A stretch of DNA of 64,000 nucleotides from an uncultured Amylibacter sp. Lineage in GTDB: Bacteria > Pseudomonadota > Alphaproteobacteria > Rhodobacterales > Rhodobacteraceae. The DNA is taken from the NCBI GenBank assembly GCA_959347425.1, contig OY365741.1:826001-890000 (forward strand). Direction: 5' to 3'. Positions 1 through 8,851 of the stretch are shown here, one piece after another (position 1 is the stretch's first letter; each line of letters starts with the position of its first letter). The position numbers were made by a program, and so were the translations under genes. The notes beneath the pieces are model-generated. The model had not been told where the DNA came from, made no database searches, and was given only the letters and a program-made list of their open reading frames with translations.

Positions 1-153
1 AATATCCAAATCGGTTGTGCGAAAGCTGATACCGTCGCCTTCTGCCTCAATCAATACGTTTGATAAAATAGGCAAGGTTGTGCGCCGTTCAACGACGGAT
101 TGGGCTTGCCCCATTGCTTTTAATAAAAAATTGCGTTCAACACTGACTTTCAT
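1..153 (-). CDS. dnaN: DNA polymerase III beta subunit (sliding clamp), N-terminal fragment
   Basis: Translating the minus strand from the ATG at 153 gives a DnaN-type N-terminus: an MKVSVER start, a Q-A-Q-S-V-V-E-R-R-T-T-L-P-I-L-S-N segment matching the family pattern RxTLPILxN, and a TTDLDI segment. Only about 51 residues lie in the window; the rest is beyond the left edge. The beta clamp is the ring-shaped processivity factor of the replicase. A good ribosome site (AGGAGAG) sits 7 nt before the ATG. It follows dnaA on the same strand after a 137-bp gap, the classical dnaA-dnaN order. Confidence 0.9.
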   Translation of the reverse strand, partial: MKVSVERNFLLKAMGQAQSVVERRTTLPILSNVLIEAEGDGISFRTTDLDI

Positions 154-290
154 TTTTTTCTCTCCTAAGTCTTTTGTTTTGGTGGGTTTGGTGGGTTTGG
201 TTGGTTTTTTTTCTTTGGTCATTTTACTGGTCTCTCTTTTACATGGATTGTTATAGGGGGTTAAGGGTTAAGCGTCAAGGGCAAAAACGA

Positions 291-1697
291 TTATCGTTCC
301 AATATCACCCGCAAGGCCTCGCGGTCTTGGGCGATTCGGGTATCATTGGTGCACAGTTCCTCTATCTTTCTTACCGCATGAATAACGGTGGTATGGTCGC
401 GTCCGCCAAAATGCCGCCCGATTTCGGGCAGGGATTTCTGGGTTAATTTCTTTGCCAGATACATTGCCATTTGACGCGGGCGAGCAACCTCCCGCGCACG
501 GCGGGGTGATAAAATATCGCTGGTGGTAAGGTTATAGTGTTCGGTGACGGTGCGAATAATATCCTCCATGCGAATCAGGCGGTGCGTGGAACGCAGAATA
601 TCCGCCAAACATTCCGCCGCCATGGGTTGGCTGATTTCGCGCCCAATAAGCTCGCCAAAGGCATAGAGGCGATTTAACACACCCTCCAAAACCCGCACAT
701 TGGCGGATATTTTATCGGCTATGAATTCCAAAACTCCATCGGCAAAGACAATCTGCGGATTGTTTTTTTGATAGGCGGTGACCTTGGCGGTTAAAATCCC
801 AAGACGCAAGTTATAATCGGTCGGGTGCAAATCCACAATCAACCCCGATTGTAGGCGGGATTTTATCCGCTCTTCCAGTCCGTCAATTTCACTGGGGGTT
901 CTATCGGCAGAGATAATAATTTTCTTATCCGCGTTGGCTAGGGCGTTAAAGGTGTGAAAGAATTCATCTTGCGTCGAGTTCTTACCCGCGATAAACTGCA
1001 CATCATCAATCATCAAAACATCGACAGAGCGAAACATTTCCTTAAAGGCATGGGTGTCTTTGAACCGCAGGGCTTGGACGAATTTGAACATAAACTGTTC
1101 CGCCGATAGGTATAAAATCCGCGCGTTTGCCTTGCGTGATTTGATATCCCAAGCGATGGCATGCATCAGGTGGGTTTTGCCGAGGCCAACCCCGCCGTAC
1201 ATGAATAAGGGGTTAAAATTGGTTTCATCGGTTTGGGCTGCCCGTTGGGCGGCGGCATAAGCCAGCTGATTCGGCACCCCAACGATAAACTTTTCAAAGG
1301 TGAGGTTTTTATTCAGCTTGGTTGAGGGCAAAGCGGAGGACGGACTATCATCGTTATTGCTAGAGGGATTCGCGGGGTTATGGGATTGGGCTGGCGATGT
1401 TGGATGCGGTGTTGCGCCCATGTTTTCTTGGGTAGTGGTTTCTTGGGCGGGCGCAGTCGCAAGACAGAATTCCAATCGTGACGTGCTCTGCCCGTAGGTT
1501 GTTAATAACGCGCAGACTCGGTTGCCATAATTACGCGATACCCAGTTGCCAAAGAACAATGTCGGAGCGGATAAAACCGCCAGTCCATCTTCGCAAGACA
1601 CCAACGCCATCGGTGCTATCCAATTCTTAAATGCGCCTTCGCCGATTTCTGTGCGCAATGCAGATTGAACATTTTTCCAAACATCATCAAGCGTCAT
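291..1697 (-). CDS. dnaA: Chromosomal replication initiator protein DnaA
   Basis: This 468-residue protein is of normal DnaA length. Domain I is at residues 1 to about 85, followed by a Ser/Pro/Asn-rich domain II linker (about 90-128). The AAA+ domain III has Walker A GGVGLGKTH near residue 168, Walker B VLMIDDVQF and a sensor II region. The C-terminal domain IV carries the DnaA-box-binding signature GGRDHTTVIHAVRKIE. DnaA binds ATP and 9-mer DnaA boxes to open the origin. The gene reads toward dnaN and away from rpsT. Its upstream region holds GANTC sites, the CcrM methylation motif that in Caulobacter modulates dnaA transcription; similar control here is inference. Confidence 0.97.
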   Translation of the reverse strand: MTLDDVWKNVQSALRTEIGEGAFKNWIAPMALVSCEDGLAVLSAPTLFFGNWVSRNYGNRVCALLTTYGQSTSRLEFCLATAPAQETTTQENMGATPHPTSPAQSHNPANPSSNNDDSPSSALPSTKLNKNLTFEKFIVGVPNQLAYAAAQRAAQTDETNFNPLFMYGGVGLGKTHLMHAIAWDIKSRKANARILYLSAEQFMFKFVQALRFKDTHAFKEMFRSVDVLMIDDVQFIAGKNSTQDEFFHTFNALANADKKIIISADRTPSEIDGLEERIKSRLQSGLIVDLHPTDYNLRLGILTAKVTAYQKNNPQIVFADGVLEFIADKISANVRVLEGVLNRLYAFGELIGREISQPMAAECLADILRSTHRLIRMEDIIRTVTEHYNLTTSDILSPRRAREVARPRQMAMYLAKKLTQKSLPEIGRHFGGRDHTTVIHAVRKIEELCTNDTRIAQDREALRVILER

Positions 1698-2056
1698 TCT
1701 TACAAACCTTCTTGTTACGATTGACGCTGTACCTATCCGACTTATTTCGGATATTCATATTTTGGCGAATCACCACACGCACCCGATTCGGGGGGGATAA
1801 AAGGCGGTTCGGCTCACAGAAAAATCACCTTAATGTATCGACCTATCTTATTGAAAAAAGACAAATTAGGATGAAACGGTTTCCCGAAATATTTGGCAGT
1901 AGCGTGAATCTTGTCACGTATTAGTAGGTTAACAATACAACAATTTCGGGGGGATTATCAAGGGCTAAAAGAGAGAATTTTACACAAAAGTGATAAAAAT
2001 TTTCTTTTGTTAAGTATTTGTTTTATATGGATTTTTTGTGGATAAACCATAAAAAA

Positions 2057-2100
2057 CCACAGCCCATAAACCTCCGCGAAAGCGGACGGTTTGACTGTGG
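2057..2100 (-). terminator. Long hairpin with GAAA tetraloop, T-runs on both sides
   Basis: The arms CCACAG (2057-2062) and CTGTGG (2095-2100) enclose AAACC/GGTTT and an apical CCGC-GAAA-GCGG. On the minus strand the hairpin is followed by six T residues (complement of 2051-2056), and on the plus strand by TATTTTT. It could end transcripts leaving rpsT, or be part of a small RNA in the dnaA-rpsT gap. Confidence 0.5.
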
Positions 2101-2316
2101 TATTTTTAACCTTGTGCGACCCAGCCCAAAGCCATGGCGCATTTGATAAAGAATACCGTCTATGGGCATGGGATGCAAGGGGTGAAAAAATATTTATCCG
2201 CATGTTTTGTGCGATTTTTCACTTTTTTTCACTTTTGTGAAATTTCTTTGGGGATATAATTTTTATTGTAAAACTATTACAATTTTATCGCGGGGCGGGA
2301 ATCGGCGAATCACCAA

Positions 2317-2336
2317 CATAAGGCTAAAGCCTTATG
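2317..2336 (-). terminator. Perfect 8-bp hairpin just downstream of rpsT
   Basis: CATAAGGC (2317-2324), a 4-nt TAAA loop and GCCTTATG (2329-2336) form a perfect hairpin about 18 nt after the rpsT stop. There is no clear T-run, so it may protect the 3' end of the mRNA or act as a weak terminator. Confidence 0.4.
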
Positions 2337-2353
2337 GTTAAGCTATGCACAAA

Positions 2354-2620
2354 TTATGCACCCAGAGCCTTCACCCGTGCCGACAAACGCGACATTTTCC
2401 GTGATGCGGTGTTTTTATGCAAAACACCTTTTGTCACACCGCGCATCAATTCTGGTTGCGCTTCTTTTAACGCAGTCCGCGCGGCGGTCTGGTCTTTTTG
2501 CTCTATCGCAGCCTCAACACGACGCAGGTGCGTACGCAGGCGAGACAGCCGATTTTTATTAACTTCCGTGCGCCGAATGATTTGACGTGCGCGTTTTTTG
2601 GCTTGTGGTGAATTGGCCAT
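2354..2620 (-). CDS. rpsT: 30S ribosomal protein S20
   Basis: This 88-residue basic protein begins [13 protein letters not shown], the typical S20 N-terminus. It continues with the conserved N-K-N-R-x-S-x-x-R-T and the C-terminal [15 protein letters not shown] segment. S20 binds 16S rRNA in the body of the small subunit. A reading frame extends 23 codons further upstream, but the ATG at 2620 is chosen because it gives the universal MANx start. It lies between mutM (upstream) and dnaA (downstream), all on the minus strand, an order common in alphaproteobacteria. Confidence 0.96.
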   Translation of the reverse strand: MANSPQAKKRARQIIRRTEVNKNRLSRLRTHLRRVEAAIEQKDQTAARTALKEAQPELMRGVTKGVLHKNTASRKMSRLSARVKALGA

Positions 2621-2718
2621 GATGTGTATTCCTCTGTATCCCGAAGTGGTTTCAAAAATAATAGCCCCGTTTAGGGCAGAATTTAGCAAAGGTCAAGAGG
2701 CAAATATCGCTTTACGGG

Positions 2719-3585
2719 CTATTTTTGACATTTTGGGCAATAAAAGGTCGACCGATTGGATTGAACGATTCGCCGAATCACGCCAGAACACCGATTCGCA
2801 CCAGACTGATTCGCTACCTGATTCGGTAAAAGATTCGCCAAACACCCCTCGCCCTCGCGCCCATAGGCATTAAAATGATGTTGAAAATGCCCCCAATCGC
2901 CACTGGTTTGGCGGTGGTCTTTCAGGCTTGACCCGCCCGCGACAATCGCCCGTTCCAATACATCGCGAATCGCCACACATAACCGCGACAGCCGAGGTCG
3001 CCCAATCCGCCCAGCCGCCCGAATCGGGGATATTTGGGCGTGCCACAAAGCCTCACAAACATAAATATTCCCCAACCCCGCGATAATCCGCTGATCCAAA
3101 AGCGCGGTTTTTATCGGCACAGCCCTGCCCGCAAAAGCCCCCGCCAAATAAGCATCATTAAAATGATTGCCCAGAGGCTCTACCCCCATTCCCACCAGCA
3201 AACGATGCAAATCGGCCTTATCTGTCTGTATCAAATCCAACGCACCGAATCGCCGCGGGTCGTTAAAAATAACCCGCCCACCATTATCCAAATCCAAAAC
3301 AACATGGTCGTGTTTGCCCAAATCCCCCGGCCCAGCAGACACCAGAACCGAGCCTGACATACCCAAATGAATCAACAAACTCTGCCCACTATCCAAATCG
3401 CACAGGATATATTTACCCCGCCGATGCAGATGAATCACACGCACCCCACGCAACCGCCCCGCCATATCCGCAGGGAAAGGATAGCGCAACCCCGCACGGC
3501 GAACTTCCGCGCCGACAATCCGCCGCCCCAGCAAGGCGGGGGTCAACCCGCGCATAACGGTTTCAACTTCTGGCAATTCGGGCAT
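2719..3585 (-). CDS. mutM: Formamidopyrimidine-DNA glycosylase (Fpg/MutM) with expanded zinc finger
   Basis: MutM excises 8-oxoguanine and other oxidised purines and cleaves the abasic site. The protein has the invariant N-terminal MPELPEVE (Pro2 nucleophile, Glu3), the RRGKY lysine region, the H2TH-containing middle and a C-terminal zinc finger ending STFYCPKC. It is 288 residues, longer than the usual 270 or so. The extra length lies between the first two zinc ligands: Cys248-X17-Cys266-X16-Cys283-X2-Cys286 instead of CX2C. The insert is encoded by a short GANTC-bearing tandem repeat (2793-2837). All four cysteines remain, so the enzyme may still fold. It is divergent from ubiE. Confidence 0.95.
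   Translation of the reverse strand: MPELPEVETVMRGLTPALLGRRIVGAEVRRAGLRYPFPADMAGRLRGVRVIHLHRRGKYILCDLDSGQSLLIHLGMSGSVLVSAGPGDLGKHDHVVLDLDNGGRVIFNDPRRFGALDLIQTDKADLHRLLVGMGVEPLGNHFNDAYLAGAFAGRAVPIKTALLDQRIIAGLGNIYVCEALWHAQISPIRAAGRIGRPRLSRLCVAIRDVLERAIVAGGSSLKDHRQTSGDWGHFQHHFNAYGREGEGCLANLLPNQVANQSGANRCSGVIRRIVQSNRSTFYCPKCQK
2793..2837 (-). repeat. In-frame 12/12/15-bp tandem repeat within mutM, each unit carrying GANTC
   Basis: GATTCG words start at 2793, 2808, 2820 and 2832, giving spacings of 15, 12 and 12 bp, all multiples of three. Read in the mutM frame they encode [17 protein letters not shown] between zinc ligands one and two. A further GATTCGCCGAATC lies at 2767-2779, so six GANTC sites fall within 71 bp. 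Confidence 0.85.
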
Positions 3586-3681
3586 AACGGGTCTTTATTG
3601 TTTGGGCGGACATGTGGTATAGAGTCGCCTAACGCTATCACGCCACGCACCGCTTGGCAAGGTTTTATGAAAGTTAGGCAC

Positions 3682-4431
3682 ATGAAAAACGATTCCGCGA
3701 CAACCAGTTTCGGTTTTAAAACCATCCGCGAATCGGCGAAAGCTGGTATGGTGGCGGATGTTTTTACCAGAGTTGCCGCGAACTATGACACGATGAATGA
3801 TGTTATGTCTTTGGGAGTCCATCGTATTTGGAAGGATATGATGATTGATTGGCTGGCACCACGGGATTCGCAACATCTGCTGGATGTGGCGGGGGGTACG
3901 GGCGACATAGCCTTTCGGTTTTTGAACCGTGCGCCGAATTCCACCGCCGTGATTGCCGATATGACCCTTGCTATGCTGGATGCGGGGGCGGCGAGGGCGG
4001 CCGCAAAGAACCTGACCGACCGCGCCGATTGGGTTTGTGCCGATGCGATGAGCTTGCCGTTTAAGGATGATACCTTTGATGTTTATACGATGAGCTTTGG
4101 CATTCGCAATGTCACCTCCATTACCAAAACCCTGACGGAAGCCCACCGAGTCCTCAAAATCGGCGGTCGTTTGATGATACTAGAATTCGCGCATTTATCC
4201 TTGCCCGCCTTGCAACGGGCGTATGATGCCTATTCGTTTAATGTGATTCCCGCAATGGGGCAGATGATAGCCAAAGACCGCGACAGCTATCAATACCTCG
4301 TTGAATCCATCCGCAAATTCCCCAAACAAGACGATTTCCTACAAACAATTCGCGATTGCGGGTTTGGCTGTGCGAAATACCGTAATTTATCCTTTGGCAT
4401 AGCCGCCCTCCATTCCGCGTGGAAGATATAA
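3682..4431 (+). CDS. ubiE: Demethylmenaquinone/2-methoxy-6-polyprenylbenzoquinol C-methyltransferase UbiE
   Basis: This 249-residue SAM-dependent methyltransferase carries out C-methylation in ubiquinone synthesis. It has the family features TSFGFKTI near the N-terminus, V-F-x-x-V-A-x-x-Y-D-x-M-N-D-x-M-S, motif [14 protein letters not shown], the SFGIRNV signature and the [10 protein letters not shown] segment. The ATG at 3682 is preferred because E. coli UbiE starts a similar distance before the FGF motif; an ATG at 3667 is an alternative. The stop overlaps the ubiB start (TAATG), indicating translational coupling. Confidence 0.95.
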   Translation: MKNDSATTSFGFKTIRESAKAGMVADVFTRVAANYDTMNDVMSLGVHRIWKDMMIDWLAPRDSQHLLDVAGGTGDIAFRFLNRAPNSTAVIADMTLAMLDAGAARAAAKNLTDRADWVCADAMSLPFKDDTFDVYTMSFGIRNVTSITKTLTEAHRVLKIGGRLMILEFAHLSLPALQRAYDAYSFNVIPAMGQMIAKDRDSYQYLVESIRKFPKQDDFLQTIRDCGFGCAKYRNLSFGIAALHSAWKI

Positions 4432-5948
4432 TGCGTGGTCCTCACAATATATGGCGGTTAATCCGTGCAGGGGCAACCTTTGAACGCACGGGGGCAATGC
4501 GTACCCTGCTGGATTTGATAGAAGCTCCGCGGGCGATTCGGATATTGGCACGAGGACTTGGCGCACCGTTTCAAATTCTGGGGTTGCGGGGTGATGCCAC
4601 CCATCCGCCTATGTTACGGGCGATTATCGCGCTTGGACCAGCCTATATTAAATTCGGGCAGTTGCTATCCACTCGCCCTGATGTTGTCGGGGTGGCACTG
4701 GCAGAGGAGTTAAAAATCCTGCAAGACCGCTTGCCCGCCTTTGCCCAATCCACCGCGATAGCGGAAGTGGAAAAGGAACTGGGAATAACCCTCACCGATA
4801 TTTTCACCGACTTTACCCCGCCTGTCGCGGCCGCCTCCATAGCCCAAGTCCATAAGGCAACCTTACGTGAAACCGGGCAACAGGTTGCGATAAAAATCCT
4901 TCGCCCGAATATCGAACGCGATTTTGCCCGTGATGTGAATGCCTTTAATTTTGCCGCCGCGATGGTGGAATGGCTTGCCCCGAAAACCCGCCGTTTGCGA
5001 CCGAAAGCCGTGACCGCCCATTTTGAACATATAGTGCGGAATGAATTGGATTTAAGGCAAGAGGCAGCCTTGGCGGATGAATTCGCCCATAACACGGCTG
5101 GGGATGCGGGGTTTGGCGTGCCGAAGGTGCTCTGGCCGCTCTGTGCGCGGCGGGTTATGACGGCGGAGTGGGTTGATGGGCTATCGCTGGGGGATATAAA
5201 GGGTTTGCGTAAATCAGGCAGGGATTTGCCGGATTTGGGCGCGCGGATTATTACGATGTTTTTGCGTCATGCTCTGCGAGATGGGTTGTTTCACGGCGAT
5301 ATGCATCAGGGCAATTTGAAATTGAACGAGGCGGGGGATTTGGTCGCCTTGGATTTTGGCATTATGGGGCGGATTGATGAATATACTCGGCGGGTGTATG
5401 CGGAGATTTTGATGGGTTTTATTACCAAGGATTATCGCAGAATTGCTGAGGTGCATTTTGAAGCGGGCTATGTCCCGCAGGGGCAAGACGTGATGGCGTT
5501 TGCCCAAGCCTTGCGGTCGGTGGGCGAGCCTATATTTGGGCAATCCGCCGATAAGATTTCCATGGCGCGGTTGCTGGCGCATTTGTTTGAGGTGACGGCG
5601 CAGTTTGGCATGGAAACCCGAACAGAGCTGATTTTATTGCAACGGACTATGGTAGTGGTGGAGGGTGTGGCAAGGACGCTAAACCCCGATTTGAACCTAT
5701 GGACTGTGGCAAAGCCAGAGGTGGAAACGTATATTAAAAACCATCTGGGCGCGGCGGGGATGATACGCGATGGGGTGCGCGTGATGCAATCCTTGGCGCG
5801 GTTAGGGCCGAAACTGCCCGCGATGATTGACGATTGGGAATCGCGGATGAAAGCGGATGTGCCTGTGCGGGGTAAGTCTTTCTGGGTGCGTTTGGGATGG
5901 TTTGTGCTGGCGGTTGGTGTTGCCGTTGGTTTGGTTATTAGTTTCTAA
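4431..5948 (+). CDS. ubiB: ABC1/UbiB-family atypical kinase for ubiquinone biosynthesis
   Basis: This 505-residue protein has UbiB-family hallmarks: YIKFGQLLSTRPD (KxGQ motif), the alanine-rich loop AAASIAQVHKA, the VAIKILRP lysine, a catalytic-loop region HGDMHQGNL and the metal-binding DFGIMGRID. A C-terminal hydrophobic helix (WFVLAVGVAVGLVI) would anchor it in the inner membrane. UbiB is an ATPase/kinase-like factor needed for coenzyme Q assembly. The ATG at 4431 overlaps the ubiE stop; a GTG at 4419 in the same frame is possible. Confidence 0.94.
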   Translation: MRGPHNIWRLIRAGATFERTGAMRTLLDLIEAPRAIRILARGLGAPFQILGLRGDATHPPMLRAIIALGPAYIKFGQLLSTRPDVVGVALAEELKILQDRLPAFAQSTAIAEVEKELGITLTDIFTDFTPPVAAASIAQVHKATLRETGQQVAIKILRPNIERDFARDVNAFNFAAAMVEWLAPKTRRLRPKAVTAHFEHIVRNELDLRQEAALADEFAHNTAGDAGFGVPKVLWPLCARRVMTAEWVDGLSLGDIKGLRKSGRDLPDLGARIITMFLRHALRDGLFHGDMHQGNLKLNEAGDLVALDFGIMGRIDEYTRRVYAEILMGFITKDYRRIAEVHFEAGYVPQGQDVMAFAQALRSVGEPIFGQSADKISMARLLAHLFEVTAQFGMETRTELILLQRTMVVVEGVARTLNPDLNLWTVAKPEVETYIKNHLGAAGMIRDGVRVMQSLARLGPKLPAMIDDWESRMKADVPVRGKSFWVRLGWFVLAVGVAVGLVISF

Positions 5949-6126
5949 CGATTGATTTTAGCCCTTCGGGGGTTTTTTATAGGAATTCATAGGATATAGA
6001 TGCGTTTTGATAGGATAATGTAGGATTTTAGGGGGGTTTTAGGGGGTTGCCTTTTGTTAAAAACCCGCTATAACGCGGTTAAGATTTTGTCTTTTTAACC
6101 ATACAGCACACAACAAAGGATTGCTT

Positions 6127-6870
6127 ATGCCCCTACCTATTATGGCTCGTGCCACCGCCGTTTGGCTGGTGGATAATACAACCTTAACCTTTAAACAGAT
6201 TTCTGACTTTTGCGGTTTGCATGAGCTAGAAGTGCATGCAATCGCCGATGATGACACGGGTGTATCAATGAAGGGGTTCGATCCGATTTCCAATAATCAA
6301 TTAACGCGAGAGGAGATTTCGCGCGGTGAGGCTTCGCCGATTTACAAGTTGCAATTAATGGATAATCCAGTGACCAAGGGTGAGGAAAAACGCCGTGGTC
6401 CGCGTTATACGCCTTTATCCAAACGCCAAGACCGCCCTGCTGGGATTTTGTGGTTGGTGAAGTTTCACCCCGAATTATCCGATGTGCAGATATCAAAACT
6501 GGTCGGCACGACCAAGCCAACTATCAAAGCGATGCGCGAGCGTACCCATTGGGATATCAACAATATCCAACCGATTGACCCTGTTGCCTTGGGTCTCTGC
6601 AAGCAGGTTGATTTACACGCGGCGGTTGAAAAGGCTGTTGCGAAAATGAAGAAGGATGGCACGATGCCTGTGCAGGATTTGGAGGGCGAAGGGCTGGTGA
6701 ATGTTGAGGAATCTTTGGGTATGGCTGGCGATCAAAAGATGCCCAGCGCGATTAGCGGATTAGAGAATTTTTCCTTTGGTGCGGAGGCGAATTCTGATGA
6801 TTCTGAGGGCGATTCTAACGCCCCAAAAGACGCAGAAGCGTTGTTTAATTTGCCGAAATCTAGCAAATAA
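6127..6870 (+). CDS. trcR: DUF1013-family cell-cycle transcriptional regulator, TrcR type
   Basis: This 247-residue protein matches the alphaproteobacterial DUF1013 family, annotated as TrcR. It starts MPLPIMARATAVWLVDNT, continues L-T-F-x-Q-I-x-D-F-C-G-L-H with a helix-turn-helix-like pattern, and has a second HTH-like block (ISKLVGTTKPTIKAMRERTHW). The C-terminal 60 residues are acidic and probably disordered, rich in Ser, Asp and Glu, with GATTC words in the DNA. A good ribosome site AAAGGA precedes the ATG at 6127. The family is a useful lineage marker for Alphaproteobacteria. Confidence 0.88.
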   Translation: MPLPIMARATAVWLVDNTTLTFKQISDFCGLHELEVHAIADDDTGVSMKGFDPISNNQLTREEISRGEASPIYKLQLMDNPVTKGEEKRRGPRYTPLSKRQDRPAGILWLVKFHPELSDVQISKLVGTTKPTIKAMRERTHWDINNIQPIDPVALGLCKQVDLHAAVEKAVAKMKKDGTMPVQDLEGEGLVNVEESLGMAGDQKMPSAISGLENFSFGAEANSDDSEGDSNAPKDAEALFNLPKSSK

Positions 6871-6887
6871 AATCCCTTATTTTCCCC

Positions 6888-7703
6888 TTATTTCAAAGGG
6901 TCTAACAGGGTTCGCCCGCCATCCACCGTCAATATCTGTCCGGTCATAAAATTGGCACTGCTGGACGCAAGGAATTGCGCGACCTCGGCGACTTCCCCCG
7001 CCTCTGCTATCCGCCCAAGCGGGGTTGCCTCAATCACCTTACCGCGCAAATCATCGTTATCCAATAACAGGCGGCTGAGGCTTTCACTTTCGACCGAGCC
7101 AATGGCAATCCCATTCACCCGAATCCTGTTGCTAGCAAGGCTGACCGCCAGCGCCCGCGTCATTTGATTCACCGCCGCACAGCACACCGAATAGGCCATC
7201 ATATCATCGCGCATCATATCGGTGGCGATAGAGCTGAGGTTAATAATCACCCCCGCCGAATCGGATGAAATATCCGCCTCCCCCTGTGTTTGTTTGATAA
7301 ACCGCTTGGCTATCATCTGCGATAGGCGCAAATTGGCCAGCACATTTTGTTTGAATTGTGCGTCAAAATTATCAAATTTCGGGTCTAACTGATTTGACGA
7401 GGGCAGCACGACCCGCGCGGCATTCACCAGAATATCAACCTGTTCAAACGCATCAATAGTGGCGGATAACAGGTTCGCCATGGTCAGAGTTTGGCGCAAA
7501 TCCCCAGCAAAATAGCGCAGGTTCAGTTTTGCGTTTGGCGCATCCTCTTGCAGTTTTTTAATTTGGCTGAGCAGGGCATCTTCGTTCTTATCCGCCAGCA
7601 TGACACTCGCGCCCGCCAGCGCGAATTGCCGAGCGATAGCCAGCCCGATACCGTTGCTCGCGCCCGTGATAATGGCGGTTTTATTGTTAATGGAAACGCT
7701 CAT
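6888..7703 (-). CDS. SDR-family oxidoreductase with altered active site
   Basis: This 271-residue protein is of classical SDR length. It has the nucleotide motif TGASNGIG (13-20), VNAAR in place of NNAG, the structural Asn (KQN, 120), and catalytic Ser (NLSS, 157/158) and Tyr171. The YxxxK motif reads Y-S-V-C-C, so the catalytic lysine is replaced by Cys175. The C-terminal GQILTVDGG is normal. The loss of Lys suggests a non-canonical or non-catalytic role, though the fold is intact. The substrate is unknown. It reads toward trcR and lies upstream of no obvious partner. Confidence 0.8.
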   Translation of the reverse strand: MSVSINNKTAIITGASNGIGLAIARQFALAGASVMLADKNEDALLSQIKKLQEDAPNAKLNLRYFAGDLRQTLTMANLLSATIDAFEQVDILVNAARVVLPSSNQLDPKFDNFDAQFKQNVLANLRLSQMIAKRFIKQTQGEADISSDSAGVIINLSSIATDMMRDDMMAYSVCCAAVNQMTRALAVSLASNRIRVNGIAIGSVESESLSRLLLDNDDLRGKVIEATPLGRIAEAGEVAEVAQFLASSSANFMTGQILTVDGGRTLLDPLK

Positions 7704-7770
7704 GTCTTTGCCCTTTTGGTTGGTGTGATGGATAGTATAGCGAGTCTTGGGGGAAATAAAAACATGCGTT

Positions 7771-8844
7771 TTACCGTCCGTTTTTCGGGCGGGGTTTTGC
7801 CTTTTGGGTTTTCACCCCTTGGGCGCAGATTATTTTAAAATTGGAGTTTTTCGCGACTTCGCGCCATTGATTAAAACACCGCGTCAGCGTGGATTCATAG
7901 GGCAAATGGCGGTTCGCCACCAGCCAAAGCTGCCCTTTGGGGGCAAGATGGGCGCGCGCCTGTTCAATAAATCTCTGCCCCAAGGCGGGTTCGGATTTTG
8001 CCGATGTATGAAACGGCGGGTTCATCACGATACTATCCAGCCCGCGATTATTAGGGGGGGCGGGCAAGGCGGTAATATCGCACCAATGGGTTTTTAGACG
8101 CGAATCGGTGATGTTTTTATGGGCGAGGGTCAGGGCGATTGCCTCTGCCTCAAACACATGCAATTCCTGCAAATTCGGGCATTTTGCCAGTATTTGCGCG
8201 GATAGCCAGCCTGTCCCCCCGCCAAAATCGCCAATCCGTTTGCCTAGGTTATTCGGTAAATGGGTGGCCAAAAAAGCCGACCCCGCGTCAATCCTATCGG
8301 CACTAAACAACCCCGCGCCGTGCCACCAGCCGTTTGTATCTTGGCGATGAGCGGCTTGGGTGCGCCAATCCTCCGCCTGCGGGTGCAAAATATCGCGGTC
8401 TTTATACAGCCAAAAACTTTTGCCATGGGATTTTGAAAACACACCTGCCAAGGGGAATTCCGCCTTTATCAGGCGTAAGATACTCTCTATCCCATCGGTT
8501 TTCTGCCCGTCAATAATCAGCAATCCGCCTGTCTCCAAAGTGGCAAAACCATCGGCGATGAGGGCGAGGGTTTCCGCCTTGGCACGGACAATTTCAACAA
8601 TAATGGTTTTGGGGTTTGTGTTTTGCCATCCATCCTCCTGCACCAAAACCCCCGCGTGTTTCAGGGCTTGGTAAGTTGGATAAAAGCCTTGCACACACAG
8701 GGGCGGGGGAGTCATGGTTTGGCTTAAACTTTGATATAAGCCACGCACACGCGCCCGCAAAACCACCAAGGGGGCGGAGGGCAAGGGGATTTGCCCGCTT
8801 TCCACCCCCATATCCAAACGATTGGATTTCGTCAGACTTTCCAC
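7771..8844 (-). CDS. rsmC: 16S rRNA (guanine-N2)-methyltransferase, RsmC/RsmG-like two-domain MTase
   Basis: This protein of about 357 residues has an N-terminal pseudo-MTase half and a C-terminal catalytic half. The catalytic half has the motif GDFGGGTGWLSAQIL and the signature VMNPPFH typical of N2-guanine methyltransferases, followed by LWLVANRHLPYE as in RsmC. RsmC methylates G1207 of 16S rRNA in E. coli. The C-terminus is lysine/arginine-rich. The GTG at 8844 is chosen because it lies just after the clpS stop with an AGG 6 nt before it; longer frames would overlap clpS. It is probably co-transcribed with clpS. Confidence 0.88.
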   Translation of the reverse strand: MESLTKSNRLDMGVESGQIPLPSAPLVVLRARVRGLYQSLSQTMTPPPLCVQGFYPTYQALKHAGVLVQEDGWQNTNPKTIIVEIVRAKAETLALIADGFATLETGGLLIIDGQKTDGIESILRLIKAEFPLAGVFSKSHGKSFWLYKDRDILHPQAEDWRTQAAHRQDTNGWWHGAGLFSADRIDAGSAFLATHLPNNLGKRIGDFGGGTGWLSAQILAKCPNLQELHVFEAEAIALTLAHKNITDSRLKTHWCDITALPAPPNNRGLDSIVMNPPFHTSAKSEPALGQRFIEQARAHLAPKGQLWLVANRHLPYESTLTRCFNQWREVAKNSNFKIICAQGVKTQKAKPRPKNGR

Positions 8845-8851
8845 GACCAAC

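Larger units (their letters stand above)
1698..2353. promoter_or_regulatory. AT-rich dnaA upstream region with DnaA boxes; possible replication origin
   Basis: This 656-bp gap between dnaA and rpsT has no convincing gene. It contains a consensus DnaA box, TGTGGATAA at 2037-2045 (TTATCCACA on the other strand), a one-mismatch box TTATCCGCA at 2194-2202, and near-boxes at the rpsT boundary (2343-2351, 2354-2362). T- and A-rich runs lie at about 1970-2040 and 2180-2280. GANTC sites occur near 1767, 1783, 1906, 2300 and 2307. This is compatible with an origin or with DnaA autoregulation of dnaA. In Caulobacter the origin lies near hemE instead, so assignment as oriC is only tentative. Confidence 0.4.

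Noticed and set aside
2334..2585. Plus-strand open frame over rpsT
   Set aside because: It is the complement of a clear ribosomal protein gene and has no family features.
3367..3681. Long N-terminal extension of ubiE
   Set aside because: It lies over mutM in the opposite strand and UbiE proteins start close to the FGF motif, so the extension is not real coding.
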